64,000 nucleotides of DNA from Desulfofalx alkaliphila DSM 12257 (GCF_000711975.1 NZ_JONT01000011.1:1-64000); one strand, 5' to 3'. Shown: positions 1 through 8,020, counted from the stretch's first letter. Made by a program: numbers and translations. Notes: generated by a model from the letters alone, not told the origin.

Positions 1-1
1 T

Positions 2-241
2 CTAAAAGCCATGGCAGAACTGCGGGCATATACCAGCAGTGGTGGAAAAGTTAAATTGGAACATTTAAAACGGCTGTGTAATAATACCTATAGTCTAGGC
101 AAAGCTGGTACAGCCAAGATGTGCAATATTTATAAACAGACACAGGAACAATTTAAGAATGTGACGATATTAAACCGCGGGAAAGTAATACCTATGTTTC
201 GATGTTTAAAAGGTATACAGCATGGGTCATTTAAAATCTAA
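2..241 (+). CDS. C-terminal end of an unidentified protein, truncated by the window edge
   Basis: The reading frame is open from the first bases of the window and ends at a TAA at 239-241, giving at least 79 residues. The visible part is basic (many Lys and Arg), has three Cys, and shows no membrane segment or catalytic motif that I recognise. An ATG at 11 is available but has no ribosome binding site because the window starts there, so the frame probably continues upstream. No function can be given. It could also be a decayed fragment. Confidence 0.35.
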   Translation, partial: LKAMAELRAYTSSGGKVKLEHLKRLCNNTYSLGKAGTAKMCNIYKQTQEQFKNVTILNRGKVIPMFRCLKGIQHGSFKI

Positions 242-366
242 AAACCAAGATGAGTGGTCGGAAAGAAATATCCTACAAAAAGTTGACACCGTCCAGTAAA
301 AAAGAAATGTTCGCAAAATTCGTGATAATATGGTACAATTTTCTAATAAAAGGGGGTAGACAAGCC

Positions 367-633
367 ATGGCAAAAGTTATTATGGGTATTCAAATTGACC
401 AAAGAACTAAGGATGCCGTTACAGTTCAGGAGCTATTAACTAAGGCAGGGTGCAGTATTAAAACTAGACTGGGATTAAATCAAAATATTGCTAGTTGTAA
501 AGCAGAAGATTCATGTGGTAACAAAGGGCTTATTCTGCTGGAATTCTTTAATGGGGCTGAAGAAGAAATCAAAAAGCTAGAAGAAGATCTGGCAAAATTA
601 GGTTCTATTGTTGTTAAGAAGATGGAGTTTTAG
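367..633 (+). CDS. Small ACT-fold protein, TM1266 / iron-only hydrogenase regulator type
   Basis: This 88-residue protein starts at ATG 367, behind a strong AGGGGG box. An in-frame ATG at 250 has no ribosome binding site and adds unlikely sequence. The order is a short strand with MGIQID, a helix (VQELLTK), a strand around a Leu-Gly-Leu turn, a GLILLEFF strand, a helix rich in Glu and Lys, and a final strand (IVVKKMEF). This matches the TM1266-type putative regulator family of the [FeFe]-hydrogenase system, an ACT/ferredoxin-like fold of about 80 residues. The family assignment is by length and pattern only. Two Cys in the middle (near residues 40 and 46) are unusual for a plain regulatory domain and could bind metal. 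No hydrogenase genes lie in the window. It is followed directly by a strong terminator, so it is probably monocistronic. Confidence 0.6.
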   Translation: MAKVIMGIQIDQRTKDAVTVQELLTKAGCSIKTRLGLNQNIASCKAEDSCGNKGLILLEFFNGAEEEIKKLEEDLAKLGSIVVKKMEF

Positions 634-652
634 AGATTATTTATAAATAATC

Positions 653-700
653 AAAGAACACGGCGTTTACCTTATAAAAGTGTAAACGCCGTGTTCTTTT
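653..700. terminator. Bidirectional intrinsic terminator
   Basis: The arms AAAGAACACGGCGTTTAC (653-670) and its complement ending at about 700 form a stem of roughly 17 pairs with a loop of about 11 bases. A T run follows on the plus strand and an A run precedes it. It separates the convergent TM1266-like gene and fprA. Confidence 0.9.
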
Positions 701-706
701 ATATCA

Positions 707-1894
707 CTATGCCTTGGCTATTTTTTTACCATACTCTATGGCAGCAAGTTTCCCATCTTGATCAGGGGCCCAGTGATTTTTTAACCCCTCATCAATCACT
801 TCAAATCCTGCCTTGTTTAATAACTCCGATAACACCTTTGTTGATTCGCCACTCCAACCATAACACCCAAAGGTTGCCGCTTTTTTATTCTTAAAGTTAA
901 GTTCATGCATTAAATGAACAAAGCCGGCAATGGAATGCAAAATGCTTCTATTAACTGTCGGGGAGCCAACAACAACTGTCTTAGATTTAAATACTTCCGT
1001 AATTAAATCATTATCATCACTCTTGGCAAGATTGAATACTTTAACCTCTACCTCTTTATCAGCTATTTCAATTCCCTCTGCAATATTCTCGGCCATTGTT
1101 TTGGTACCATTCCACATGGTGTCGTAAATAATTGTAATCTGGTTCTGCTGATAATCATTAGCCCATTGGGAATATTTTTCTACAATTTGCATGGGGTTAT
1201 CTCTCCATATAACACCATGGCTGGGTGCAATGATATCAATTGCTAAGTTTAATGATATAATTTCATCCAACTTTCTTCTGAGTATATGGCTAAATGGAGT
1301 TAAGATATTTGCATAATACTTAATAGCCTCTTTGTATAAGTCACATTGATCCACCAAATCATTAAACATTTTTTCAGTTGCATAGTGCTGCCCAAAGGCA
1401 TCATTACTAAATAATATATTATCCTTGGTGAGGTAAGCGGCCATACTGTCCGGCCAGTGAAGCATTGGCATTTCTACAAATACCAGTTCTTTTCCGTTAC
1501 CAATATCCAGTTTATCTCCTGTTTTTACTACATTGAAGTTCCATTCTTGATGATACTGGCCTTTTAATGATTTTACTGCGTTAGCAGTACAGTAAATGGG
1601 GGTACTCGGTATACGCTTCATTAACTCAGGGAGTGCCCCACTATGATCCACTTCGCCATGATTAACCACTATATAATCTATTTTGTTTAAATCAATTTCT
1701 TTAGCCAAGTTGTCGACAAATTCAGCTGCAAAAGGTGACCAGACGGTATCAATTAAAACATTTTTTTCTTCCTGTATCAAATAGGCGTTATATGTTGAAC
1801 CATTGTGTGTTGAATATTCATCCCCATGAAATTTTTGCAGCTCCCAATCCACTTTGCCGACCCAGTGGACATTATTCTTTAAAGTTTTTTTCAT
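707..1894 (-). CDS. fprA: A-type flavoprotein / flavodiiron protein
   Basis: Flavodiiron protein of 395 residues that reduces NO or O2 in the cytoplasm of anaerobes. The N-terminal metallo-beta-lactamase-like domain (about 1-250) carries the diiron ligands: H79, E81, D83 and H84 in NHGEVDHSG, H146 in MLHWPDS, D165 in SNDAFG and H226 in PSHGVIW. All are present. A flavodoxin-like FMN domain begins near residue 253 (ITIIYDTMWNGT) and runs to the end. The ATG has a good AAGGAG box. It lies 41 bases downstream of hrb on the same strand, the same order as the hrb-fprA operon known from Moorella thermoacetica, where Hrb passes electrons from NAD(P)H to FprA. A strong shared terminator follows. Whether NO or O2 is the physiological substrate cannot be read from sequence. 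Confidence 0.93.
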   Translation of the reverse strand: MKKTLKNNVHWVGKVDWELQKFHGDEYSTHNGSTYNAYLIQEEKNVLIDTVWSPFAAEFVDNLAKEIDLNKIDYIVVNHGEVDHSGALPELMKRIPSTPIYCTANAVKSLKGQYHQEWNFNVVKTGDKLDIGNGKELVFVEMPMLHWPDSMAAYLTKDNILFSNDAFGQHYATEKMFNDLVDQCDLYKEAIKYYANILTPFSHILRRKLDEIISLNLAIDIIAPSHGVIWRDNPMQIVEKYSQWANDYQQNQITIIYDTMWNGTKTMAENIAEGIEIADKEVEVKVFNLAKSDDNDLITEVFKSKTVVVGSPTVNRSILHSIAGFVHLMHELNFKNKKAATFGCYGWSGESTKVLSELLNKAGFEVIDEGLKNHWAPDQDGKLAAIEYGKKIAKA

Positions 1895-1935
1895 TGCTAA
1901 TCTCCTTTTATTGAAGTAGTTTTTCTACTCAATTT

Positions 1936-2640
1936 TTATTCATCAGCTTCAAACTGATCCTTGCCTACACCACAAAGCGGGCACACCCAGTCCGCAGGCA
2001 GGTCTTCAAAGGCTGTCCCTGGGGCAATGCCTGAATCGGCATCACCGGCTTCAGGATCATAAACGTAACCGCAAACTGAACACACATATTTTTTTGCCTT
2101 ATTATCATTTTTTACATTCTCGCTAACATTGGTATCTTCGTCACTTTTTTTGTTAATCATTACTCCTTTTTTTAGTAAATGGTACATGGCATAAGTAATC
2201 GGTTCATCTTCTGCCGAGAGAACCTCGGCATTTACTACTTTACCTATAAACAAAGTGTGGGTTCCAATATCCATGCTGTCAATTACCTCAGCCTCCAGCC
2301 AACCAATACAGCTTTCTTTAAGGAGGGGAACCCCTGTTTGTCCTATAGAGTATGGTATAGAAGTAAACTTATCGTGATCCCTGCCGGATTTAAATCCAAA
2401 GTTGCCTATTAAATCCATGGAGACACTGGTCGGTAATATGTTTATCGAGAATACCTTGCTTTCCTTTATAAATTCGTTTGTTAAGTTGTTTTTATTAATA
2501 CCAATGGCTACAGTTGCAGGATCTGACGAGATTTGAAAAGCCGTGTTAGCTACTTGGCCATTCAATTTGTCTTCTTTTTTCGATGTTATAACATATAGAC
2601 CGTAACTCATCTTGTGAAATATTTTTGTGTTTAAACTCAT
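1936..2640 (-). CDS. hrb: High-molecular-weight rubredoxin (flavin reductase plus rubredoxin)
   Basis: Electron donor for FprA. The first 160 or so residues form a flavin-reductase-like FMN-binding split-barrel domain, with the [19 protein letters not shown] segment typical of the family. A charged linker (residues about 165-180) leads to a complete rubredoxin domain, with two metal-binding knuckles (CSVCGY and CPLCGVG) and the YDPEAGD and W-V-C segments. The start is ATG 2640, eight bases after a perfect AGGAGG. A GTG three codons further upstream would sit on the ribosome site itself and is rejected. Fused flavin reductase-rubredoxin followed by fprA is the arrangement known from Moorella. 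FNR-, NsrR- or Rex-type sites were not recognised upstream. Confidence 0.92.
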   Translation of the reverse strand: MSLNTKIFHKMSYGLYVITSKKEDKLNGQVANTAFQISSDPATVAIGINKNNLTNEFIKESKVFSINILPTSVSMDLIGNFGFKSGRDHDKFTSIPYSIGQTGVPLLKESCIGWLEAEVIDSMDIGTHTLFIGKVVNAEVLSAEDEPITYAMYHLLKKGVMINKKSDEDTNVSENVKNDNKAKKYVCSVCGYVYDPEAGDADSGIAPGTAFEDLPADWVCPLCGVGKDQFEADE

Positions 2641-2960
2641 ATTAAACACCTCCTAATGTATTATTCTGTATTATTCAAATATTTTTAATGTTCTCCTGCT
2701 ATATTTTCTAAATATTTCTATATCCCAACTAATATTTGTTTAAAATCTATTAAGTTTGTGCCCAAATCATATAAATTTTAGTCTAAACCGGTTACAAAAA
2801 GCCACTAGCGCCAGCAGGAATAAAATAGCTACTGGCGTCTGTTTACTTTCATAACCTCATATCCTGGTATGCAAAATAATACAAAATACGCCCTTTTTCA
2901 GGAAATCTATTGAATTAATCCCAAAATATCTATAAAATCTATATAAAAAGGAGGGTTTAT
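2641..2960. other. AT-rich divergent intergenic region
   Basis: These 320 bases lie between hrb (minus) and the hemerythrin gene (plus) and hold both promoters. No gene was found. The most visible element is an imperfect hairpin at 2807-2840, with the arm AGCGCCAGCAG against CTACTGGCGTCT. It could belong to either leader or be a terminator remnant. The GGAGGG box of the hemerythrin gene sits at the right end. Confidence 0.5.
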
Positions 2961-3362
2961 ATGTCAGTAGTATGGACTCCTAACTTGTCGGTCGGTATTA
3001 AACATATTGATGACCAACACAAGGTTTGGTTTGAAAAGGCTAATGGACTGTTTGAGGCCGGAAAAGAACGGAGAGCAAAAGAATACATAGAAACCATGCT
3101 TGATTTCTTAGATGAGTATACAAAGCAACACTTTAGAGATGAAGAAGCCTATATGGAAAAAATCAGTTACCCAGAAATTGATGCTCAAAAGAGAGCCCAT
3201 GCAAGCTTTATCAAAGATCTTGCCAAATTGAAGAGCGATTATAACAAGTCCGGCGGTAATATTCTGGTAATACTTAATGCCAATAAAATGGTTATTAACT
3301 GGCTTTCTGAACACATAAAAACCATGGATAAAAAAATAGGCGATTATGCCAAAACTCTTTAG
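2961..3362 (+). CDS. Bacteriohemerythrin
   Basis: Four-helix O2-binding diiron protein of 133 residues, the usual single-domain length. The signature is clear: W5, V11-G12-I13, D17-D18-Q19-H20-K21, then H57 and E61 in KQHFRDEE, H80 in RAHASF, and H118 and D123 in SEHIKTMDKK. The family usually has seven ligands. The position four residues before H80, normally His, is Gln76 here, so one ligand appears to be replaced. ATG 2961 follows a GGAGGG box. It stands alone, next to the hrb-fprA pair, and is followed by a perfect terminator. The likely role is O2 sensing, buffering or delivery in an anaerobe. NO binding is an alternative. Confidence 0.9.
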   Translation: MSVVWTPNLSVGIKHIDDQHKVWFEKANGLFEAGKERRAKEYIETMLDFLDEYTKQHFRDEEAYMEKISYPEIDAQKRAHASFIKDLAKLKSDYNKSGGNILVILNANKMVINWLSEHIKTMDKKIGDYAKTL

Positions 3363-3382
3363 TTAATAACCCTATGAAAAAC

Positions 3383-3409
3383 GGCTGTCCTGCAGGACAG
3401 CCATTTTTT
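3383..3409 (+). terminator. Intrinsic terminator after hemerythrin
   Basis: The perfect 20-base palindrome GGCTGTCCTGCAGGACAGCC (3383-3402) is followed by ATTTTTT. Confidence 0.92.
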
Positions 3410-3491
3410 ATATATGACTACATAATCATTCACTTTACTTATTTAAATCACCATTCTATACTATATAAGAAAAACTATTGGGAGAACATCT

Positions 3492-4244
3492 ATGAAACCT
3501 TTATTATCATCCCTGCCAGGTATTCAAGCTGAAAATTCCCGTGTCTTTTATGATGGAATGCGAGATGGCATTCCCATTGGTCTCGGCTACTTTGCTGTTT
3601 CTTTTTCCTTGGGCATTGTAGCAAAGAATGCAGGCCTTACAGCTTTTCAGGGATTTCTGGCAAGTGCACTTGTCAACGCTTCCGCTGGGCAATATGCAGG
3701 CTTTACATTGATTGCGGCAAGTGCAGCATATTTGGAAATGGTAATTGTCGTATTAATTGCAAATGCCAGATACTTTCTCATGAGCTGCGCCATGAGTCAA
3801 CGTATGAAACCGGAAACACCCCTACATCATCGTCTTCTAATGGGATTTTATGTTACCGATGAGCTTTTCGGTATTTCAATTGCAAGGCCCGGTTTTTTAA
3901 ACCCCTACTATACTTATGGTGCTATCCTTGTTGCGGCACCATGCTGGGCAACAGGAACTGCCTTGGGTGTTATAGCAGGCAATCTTCTTCCTTTGCGTGC
4001 CGTTAGTTCTCTAAGTGTCGCACTTTATGGAATGTTTCTTGCCGTCATTATTCCGCCTGCCAATAAAAATAAAGTTATAGCCGGTTTAATATTAATTTGT
4101 TTTGCATCCAGTTATGCAGCAACTTGGCTACCCTTGGTTTCAAGTCTGTCTGCAGGCACACGAACAATAATTTTAACAGTGGCAATATCTGCAATGGCAG
4201 CCTTATTATTTCCAGTTAAGAGAAAGGAAATGGAGAATGACTAA
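3492..4244 (+). CDS. azlC: Branched-chain amino acid exporter, large subunit
   Basis: AzlC-family inner-membrane protein of 250 residues, the usual length, with multiple hydrophobic segments. The family hallmark region near the N-terminus is present (GMRDGIPIGLGYFAVSFSLG), followed by ASALVNASAGQYAG and, in the next part, ARYFLMSCAMSQRM. Together with AzlD it exports branched-chain amino acids and toxic analogues in Bacillus. The substrate here is by homology only. ATG 3492 follows GGGAGA. The end overlaps azlD by eight bases, showing translational coupling. No Lrp-type azlB regulator is adjacent. Confidence 0.88.
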   Translation: MKPLLSSLPGIQAENSRVFYDGMRDGIPIGLGYFAVSFSLGIVAKNAGLTAFQGFLASALVNASAGQYAGFTLIAASAAYLEMVIVVLIANARYFLMSCAMSQRMKPETPLHHRLLMGFYVTDELFGISIARPGFLNPYYTYGAILVAAPCWATGTALGVIAGNLLPLRAVSSLSVALYGMFLAVIIPPANKNKVIAGLILICFASSYAATWLPLVSSLSAGTRTIILTVAISAMAALLFPVKRKEMEND

Positions 4245-4554
4245 TAATATTTACATTTATCTGGCAATCATGGCCGGTGTCACATACGCAATACGCGTTT
4301 TACCCCTAACGCTGATTCGAAAAGAAATTAAAAATGATTTTTTGCAGTCATTCCTTTATTACGTGCCATACATAACATTAGCAGTTATGACCTTTCCTGC
4401 AATTTTGGGGGCAACGCAAAGCCCCATATCGGGGGCATTGGCCTTAATAATCGGTGTAGTTGCCGCTTGGTTCGGTGCCAGTCTTTTTATGGTATCACTA
4501 TCCTGCTGTGCAATCGTATTTATCAGTGAACTGTTTTTGATCCCATTGACATAA
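4237..4554 (+). CDS. azlD: Branched-chain amino acid exporter, small subunit
   Basis: AzlD-family membrane protein of 105 residues with about four hydrophobic segments and the typical early TYAIRVLPLTLIRK stretch. It is the obligate small partner of AzlC. It starts inside the end of azlC, with an eight-base overlap and a GGAGA box within azlC. It ends 23 bases before the convergent exonuclease gene, with no strong hairpin in the gap. Confidence 0.87.
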   Translation: MTNNIYIYLAIMAGVTYAIRVLPLTLIRKEIKNDFLQSFLYYVPYITLAVMTFPAILGATQSPISGALALIIGVVAAWFGASLFMVSLSCCAIVFISELFLIPLT

Positions 4555-4577
4555 TTTATTCATTAACTATTTATAAA

Positions 4578-5405
4578 CTATAAATCAATTTCAAGTAATA
4601 TTGGTGTATGGTCTTGCCTTGGCCCTGAGTCAATCATTTCGCATTTAATAACCTTATCGGCAATCCGATCACTCACCAGCCAATAGTCAATTCTCCAGCC
4701 AGAATTATTAATTTTGCTTGTTTTAGCACGCTGGGCCCACCAAGTATAAACACCTGTTACATCACCATGCAGGTAACGAAAGACATCTGTAAACCCCTTT
4801 GCCAAGAGATTTGTGAAACCTTGACGCTCCTCATCAGTAAAGCCGGCAGAGCGACGGTTGTTATTGGGATGAGCCAAATCTATTTCTTTGTGTGCTACGT
4901 TGAAATCTCCTGTTGCAATAACATTCTTCTTTTTATCCAACTCTGCCAGATAATCCGCATATTTTATATCCCAAATCTGACGATCTGCTAAACGATTCAA
5001 ACCGTCACCTGCATTGGGAGTATAAACCTGTGTTAAGTAGAAATGTTCAAATTCTAATGTAATGATTCGGCCCTCAGCGTCCATGGTACCTGGCGCACCA
5101 ATAACAGGAAAGGTAACAGATGGTTTTAAATCATTCTTATATAAAAACATGGTACCTGCATAACCCTTGCGGGCCGGTTCTACAGAACTATTCCAAACAA
5201 TTTCATAATCCGGAAACCTTTCATTCAAAATAGTTAAATGCTTTTTGGTGGGACCGGTACTTGGTAACTTAGTTTCCTGTAAGGCAATAATTTCCGGATT
5301 ATGTTCTTTAATCGTATCTAATACATTTTGAGATAATAAAGCCCGTGCTGAAACACCTGTTAACGCCGCATTTAATGAGTCAATATTCCATGAAATAAAC
5401 TTCAA
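4578..5405 (-). CDS. xth: Exodeoxyribonuclease III (AP endonuclease)
   Basis: Exonuclease III-family enzyme of the endonuclease/exonuclease/phosphatase fold, acting in base excision repair on abasic sites and 3' blocked ends. Residues seen: N7 in SWNIDS, E44 in ALQETK, the GDFNVAH motif, RIDYWLVS, and QDHTPI with the catalytic His near the end. I chose the TTG start at 5405 because it sits seven bases after a perfect AGGAGG and gives the canonical N-terminus MKFISWNIDS, 275 residues long. An ATG nine codons further upstream would place the AGGAGG inside the gene. It is a single-gene unit. Confidence 0.92.
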   Translation of the reverse strand: MKFISWNIDSLNAALTGVSARALLSQNVLDTIKEHNPEIIALQETKLPSTGPTKKHLTILNERFPDYEIVWNSSVEPARKGYAGTMFLYKNDLKPSVTFPVIGAPGTMDAEGRIITLEFEHFYLTQVYTPNAGDGLNRLADRQIWDIKYADYLAELDKKKNVIATGDFNVAHKEIDLAHPNNNRRSAGFTDEERQGFTNLLAKGFTDVFRYLHGDVTGVYTWWAQRAKTSKINNSGWRIDYWLVSDRIADKVIKCEMIDSGPRQDHTPILLEIDL

Positions 5406-5464
5406 TGTTCTTCCTCCTATGAACATAGTCACTTAGTTCGTTAGTTATAGTGAATGGAGCCGGT

Positions 5465-5710
5465 TTATGTCACTTTCTCTTCATCAAAATTGAACAGTTC
5501 CTTTATGTCAATGTTCAACTTGTCTGAAATCACTATTAGAAGCTCCAAGGAGAATTTTTTATCGCAGTTGGGAGCTTCAATTTTTGTTAAGTAACTGCAG
5601 CTGATTCCAATTAGTTTGCTAAACTCTTGCTGTGTAAGTTGATTTTTTATCCTTAACTTTTTAATGTTTTGCCCGATTTTTTTATATATTTCGTAATAAT
5701 CTTTACCCAT
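5465..5710 (-). CDS. Small XRE-family HTH regulator, possible R-M controller protein
   Basis: Helix-turn-helix DNA-binding protein of 81 residues, covering essentially only the XRE domain: IGQNIKKLRIKNQLTQQEF, then KLIGISCSYLTKIE, and a C-terminal helix pair ending in IKELFNF. ATG 5710 is preceded by GAAGG at good spacing. A GTG three codons upstream lacks one. It is divergent from a truncated adenine methylase, and a 15-base dyad lies between them. Controller (C) proteins of restriction-modification systems have this size, fold and position next to the methylase, and bind sites of the form ACT-N3-AGT. The link to an R-M system is inferred. A SinR-like regulator of unknown target is the alternative. 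Confidence 0.7.
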   Translation of the reverse strand: MGKDYYEIYKKIGQNIKKLRIKNQLTQQEFSKLIGISCSYLTKIEAPNCDKKFSLELLIVISDKLNIDIKELFNFDEEKVT

Positions 5711-5765
5711 TGGCTCCACCCTTCAATACTGATAATTACAAGTATACCATATAAGCCAGTAAAAC

Positions 5766-5793
5766 TTCACTATTAGTGAAAGCATGTTATAAT
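5766..5793. promoter_or_regulatory. C-box-like dyad operator and -10 box of the methylase promoter
   Basis: The 15-base dyad TTCACTATTAGTGAA at 5766-5780 has perfect seven-base arms around a central T, and its core is ACT-ATT-AGT. A TATAAT box lies at 5788-5793, so the dyad covers the space between the -35 and -10 positions of the plus-strand promoter. On the minus strand an extended -10 (TGGTATACT) faces the regulator gene. This layout suits a regulator that controls both directions. Confidence 0.6.
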
Positions 5794-5839
5794 ACTTATA
5801 TCCAATTAGAATGGTTTTAAAGCTTCTAGGGGGATTAGC

Positions 5840-6382
5840 ATGATTGATGGTCGGGTTCAAGCAAAACCTTTTGTAAAATGGGCAGGTGGAAAAAGACAAC
5901 TCTTATCTACCTTTGTAGAATTATACCCCAATAAATTAAAGAAGGGAAAGATAAAGAAATATATTGAACCATTTGTTGGTGGAGGGGCTGTATTTTTTGA
6001 CTTGGCAAGCCGGTATGAATTTGAAGAAATTATTCTAAATGACATAAATACTATTTTGATTTCCACATATTTTGTCATTAAAACAGATGTAAAAAAATTA
6101 ATCGAAGAACTGGAAAAACTTCAGAAAAGTTATTTAGAGAAGGATACCCGGGAAAAAGAAAAACTTTTTTACCATATTAGGTCAAGATTTAATGAACTAA
6201 AAAGAAGTATTGAATTTAACGGTGAAGGGACAGCCATAACTCAAACACTGGTTATGACATGCTCAGATTGTCATTTTTTAGACAAGGTTTGGATCACAAT
6301 TCCCCTACGGAAATTATTCTATTTTGGACAAAAAAACCTCCGGAATTCCGGAGGTCTTGATGTTATTGGCGGGAATGTGTGA
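5840..6382 (+). pseudogene. Truncated DpnII/Dam-type (D12 class) adenine methylase
   Basis: The first 110-130 residues are a clear D12-class N6-adenine methyltransferase. They contain KPFVKWAGGKRQLL, the SAM-binding motif I EPFVGGGAVFFDL, and the ILNDIN segment that follows. Intact members are about 270-290 residues and carry a DPPY catalytic motif. Here similarity fades after about base 6230, no DPPY is present, and the frame runs on through the selC terminator into selC itself before stopping at 6382. The protein cannot be an active methylase. The start ATG 5840 has a GGGGG box and a good promoter, so the 5' end is intact and the 3' half was lost by deletion next to the tRNA gene. Confidence 0.8.
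6330..6354 (-). terminator. selC terminator
   Basis: The perfect palindrome CCTCCGGAATTCCGGAGG (6337-6354) is followed on the minus strand by a T run (the A run at 6330-6336). It lies 12 bases beyond the CCA end of the tRNA. Confidence 0.92.
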
Positions 6383-6464
6383 GAATCGAACTCACCAGGG
6401 ACGGGACAACCGCCCCACGACTGGTTTTGAAGACCAGGGGCACCACCAGGCACCATCCACTCCC
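6367..6464 (-). tRNA. selC: tRNA-Sec, anticodon UCA
   Basis: A 98-base gene with encoded CCA (6367-6369 on the complement). It shows the features that set tRNA-Sec apart: an acceptor arm of seven or eight pairs, a long D stem of six pairs with a four-base loop, an anticodon arm with loop CTTCAAA and anticodon TCA at 6428-6430, a long extra arm of seven pairs, and a TTCGATT T-loop. It decodes UGA as selenocysteine, so the organism should make at least one selenoprotein. selA, selB and selD are not in this window. It has its own promoter and terminator. I assigned it by eye from the fold. Confidence 0.93.
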
Positions 6465-6477
6465 ATATCGCACTATA

Positions 6478-6506
6478 ATTTTAATGCTTTTAAAGTTTTC
6501 AGTCAA
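6478..6506 (-). promoter_or_regulatory. selC promoter
   Basis: Read on the minus strand, a TTGACT -35 (6501-6506) and a TAAAAT -10 (6478-6483) are separated by 17 bases. This places the transcription start a few bases before the tRNA 5' end at 6464. Confidence 0.75.
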
Positions 6507-6544
6507 GTTTATAGCGATTACCGATTGTGTCATTAGTATAGTTA

Positions 6545-6976
6545 TTATTTGTCCTTTTCTTCTATACTGTTTAGTAGAATAAACCCAAGAAAGACGGTTA
6601 ATAGTTTTAAGTCGATATTGCTATATACCAAATAAATTATTTTTTGCACCATATTTCCGGTATAAAAAAAAGAGCCGGCGTAAGCTATTAAGGGGGTCAT
6701 GCAAATTACCAAGCACGGTAAACCCACAATCATTAGTTTTTTATAATTCACTTTCCATTTCTTCCTTTTAGAAATAAACCGCTCATAAAGTGATAATGAG
6801 CCTAATAAAAAGCCAAAGATTAACGGTAAAATAATTATATTTATCAAATGATTAATTATATTCACATTTAACGTAGTGTTCAGTTCGTTTTTTACATAAA
6901 TATCAAATTGCTGCATGCCCACAATATACCCAAGTATTGCAATTAAGTACAAGGTGTATATTATACATCTATTCAT
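6545..6976 (-). CDS. Hypothetical four-helix membrane protein
   Basis: An unrecognised 143-residue integral membrane protein. Four hydrophobic segments are visible: near residues 5-22, 45-65, 80-100 and 110-137. A basic loop (KRKKWKVNYKK) lies between the second and third, which suggests that this loop is cytoplasmic. ATG 6976 follows AGGAGG at good spacing, so it is probably translated. It is AT-rich like the neighbouring methylase remnant and has no operon partner. No function can be given. Confidence 0.7.
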   Translation of the reverse strand: MNRCIIYTLYLIAILGYIVGMQQFDIYVKNELNTTLNVNIINHLINIIILPLIFGFLLGSLSLYERFISKRKKWKVNYKKLMIVGLPCLVICMTPLIAYAGSFFYTGNMVQKIIYLVYSNIDLKLLTVFLGFILLNSIEEKDK

Positions 6977-7174
6977 CCCCTATACCTCCTTTCATTAATT
7001 GTCGGTCTTGCCAACAGAAAATCCCCTGTATTTATCTTAGATGAGGTGCCCGTCTTTTGTATGCGGTTTTGGTCAACTAACATTATATCAGAAGTCTTTC
7101 TTTTTTATGTCTGTTTTCACATATAAATAGCGATTATGGGTTTGGGCACAATTATAAGTGTTAGGGGGTGTCTT

Positions 7175-8017
7175 ATGCTATCTTTTCCGGTAAAACCAAT
7201 GCTGCTAAAAACTATCAATAAACCTTTTAACGATGATAATTATTTGTTTGAATGGAAGGTGGATGGGGTAAGGTGTCTTTTGCATTTTTCCAATGGCCAA
7301 ACACGTCTGCAAAGCAGAAACGGCAAGGATTGTTCTGCGGCTTTTCCCGAGTTGCTGGCCCCTGACTTGGCGGCAGAGGAAGCAATTTTAGACGGGGAAA
7401 TAACGGTTTTAACGGAGGGCAAACCTAACTTTGAAGGGACAATGTCAAGGTATTTATCTTCTAAAAATGCAGTTAATATATCTAAAACTCAGCCGGCCTA
7501 CTACCTTGTTTGGGATATATTATCAGTGGACGGCCAGCCCTTATTGGATAAAAGTCTGTTAGAACGAAAAGAGGTGTTAGGCGAGGCACTAAAGGATTCA
7601 GCAAATATTAAAAAAATAGATTTTATTGAAAGGGATGGGTTAAGCCTTTGGGAAGCCATTAAAAAGCAAGAGCTTGAAGGAATGGTTGCCAAACACAAGA
7701 ACAGCAGGTACTTGCCCGGCCAGCGCAGTTCTGCATGGTTAAAAATTAAAAATTGGACAGTAAGTGAAGTTAACATTTTTGGCTATAAACCAAAGGACGG
7801 CTATGTTTTAGTAGGTAAAGGGGATAAGGTACAGGGCCACGCTTCGGGTATTGGAAAAGAGGAAAAAGCAGCCCTTTTAAAACTGCTTGACCTATACGGT
7901 GTTAAAAAGGCCGATGGCATATGGCTGCCGGCCGGTATTAAAGGTTTTGTTAAGTACACTAATATCACCCCAAAGGGTAATTTTCGTGATTGCACCTGGG
8001 TTAGCTTTAAAACCTAA
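7175..8017 (+). CDS. ATP-dependent DNA ligase, LigD ligase-domain type
   Basis: ATP-dependent DNA ligase of 280 residues. The adenylation motif is EWKVDGVR with catalytic Lys28. LDGEITVL (motif III-like), EGMVAKHKNSRY (motif IV) and AWLKIKNW (motif V) follow, then an OB domain to the end. In multidomain LigD this module works in non-homologous end joining with Ku. Here there is no polymerase or phosphoesterase domain, and no Ku gene is nearby. ATG 7175 has an AGGGGG box and gives MLSFPVKPM, a typical beginning. An in-frame ATG at 7136 has none. It is followed by a terminator hairpin. Confidence 0.85.
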   Translation: MLSFPVKPMLLKTINKPFNDDNYLFEWKVDGVRCLLHFSNGQTRLQSRNGKDCSAAFPELLAPDLAAEEAILDGEITVLTEGKPNFEGTMSRYLSSKNAVNISKTQPAYYLVWDILSVDGQPLLDKSLLERKEVLGEALKDSANIKKIDFIERDGLSLWEAIKKQELEGMVAKHKNSRYLPGQRSSAWLKIKNWTVSEVNIFGYKPKDGYVLVGKGDKVQGHASGIGKEEKAALLKLLDLYGVKKADGIWLPAGIKGFVKYTNITPKGNFRDCTWVSFKT

Positions 8018-8020
8018 AGG

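Noticed and set aside
6379-6582. Open frames crossing selC on the plus strand
   Set aside because: They translate a tRNA gene and its promoter in the antisense direction.
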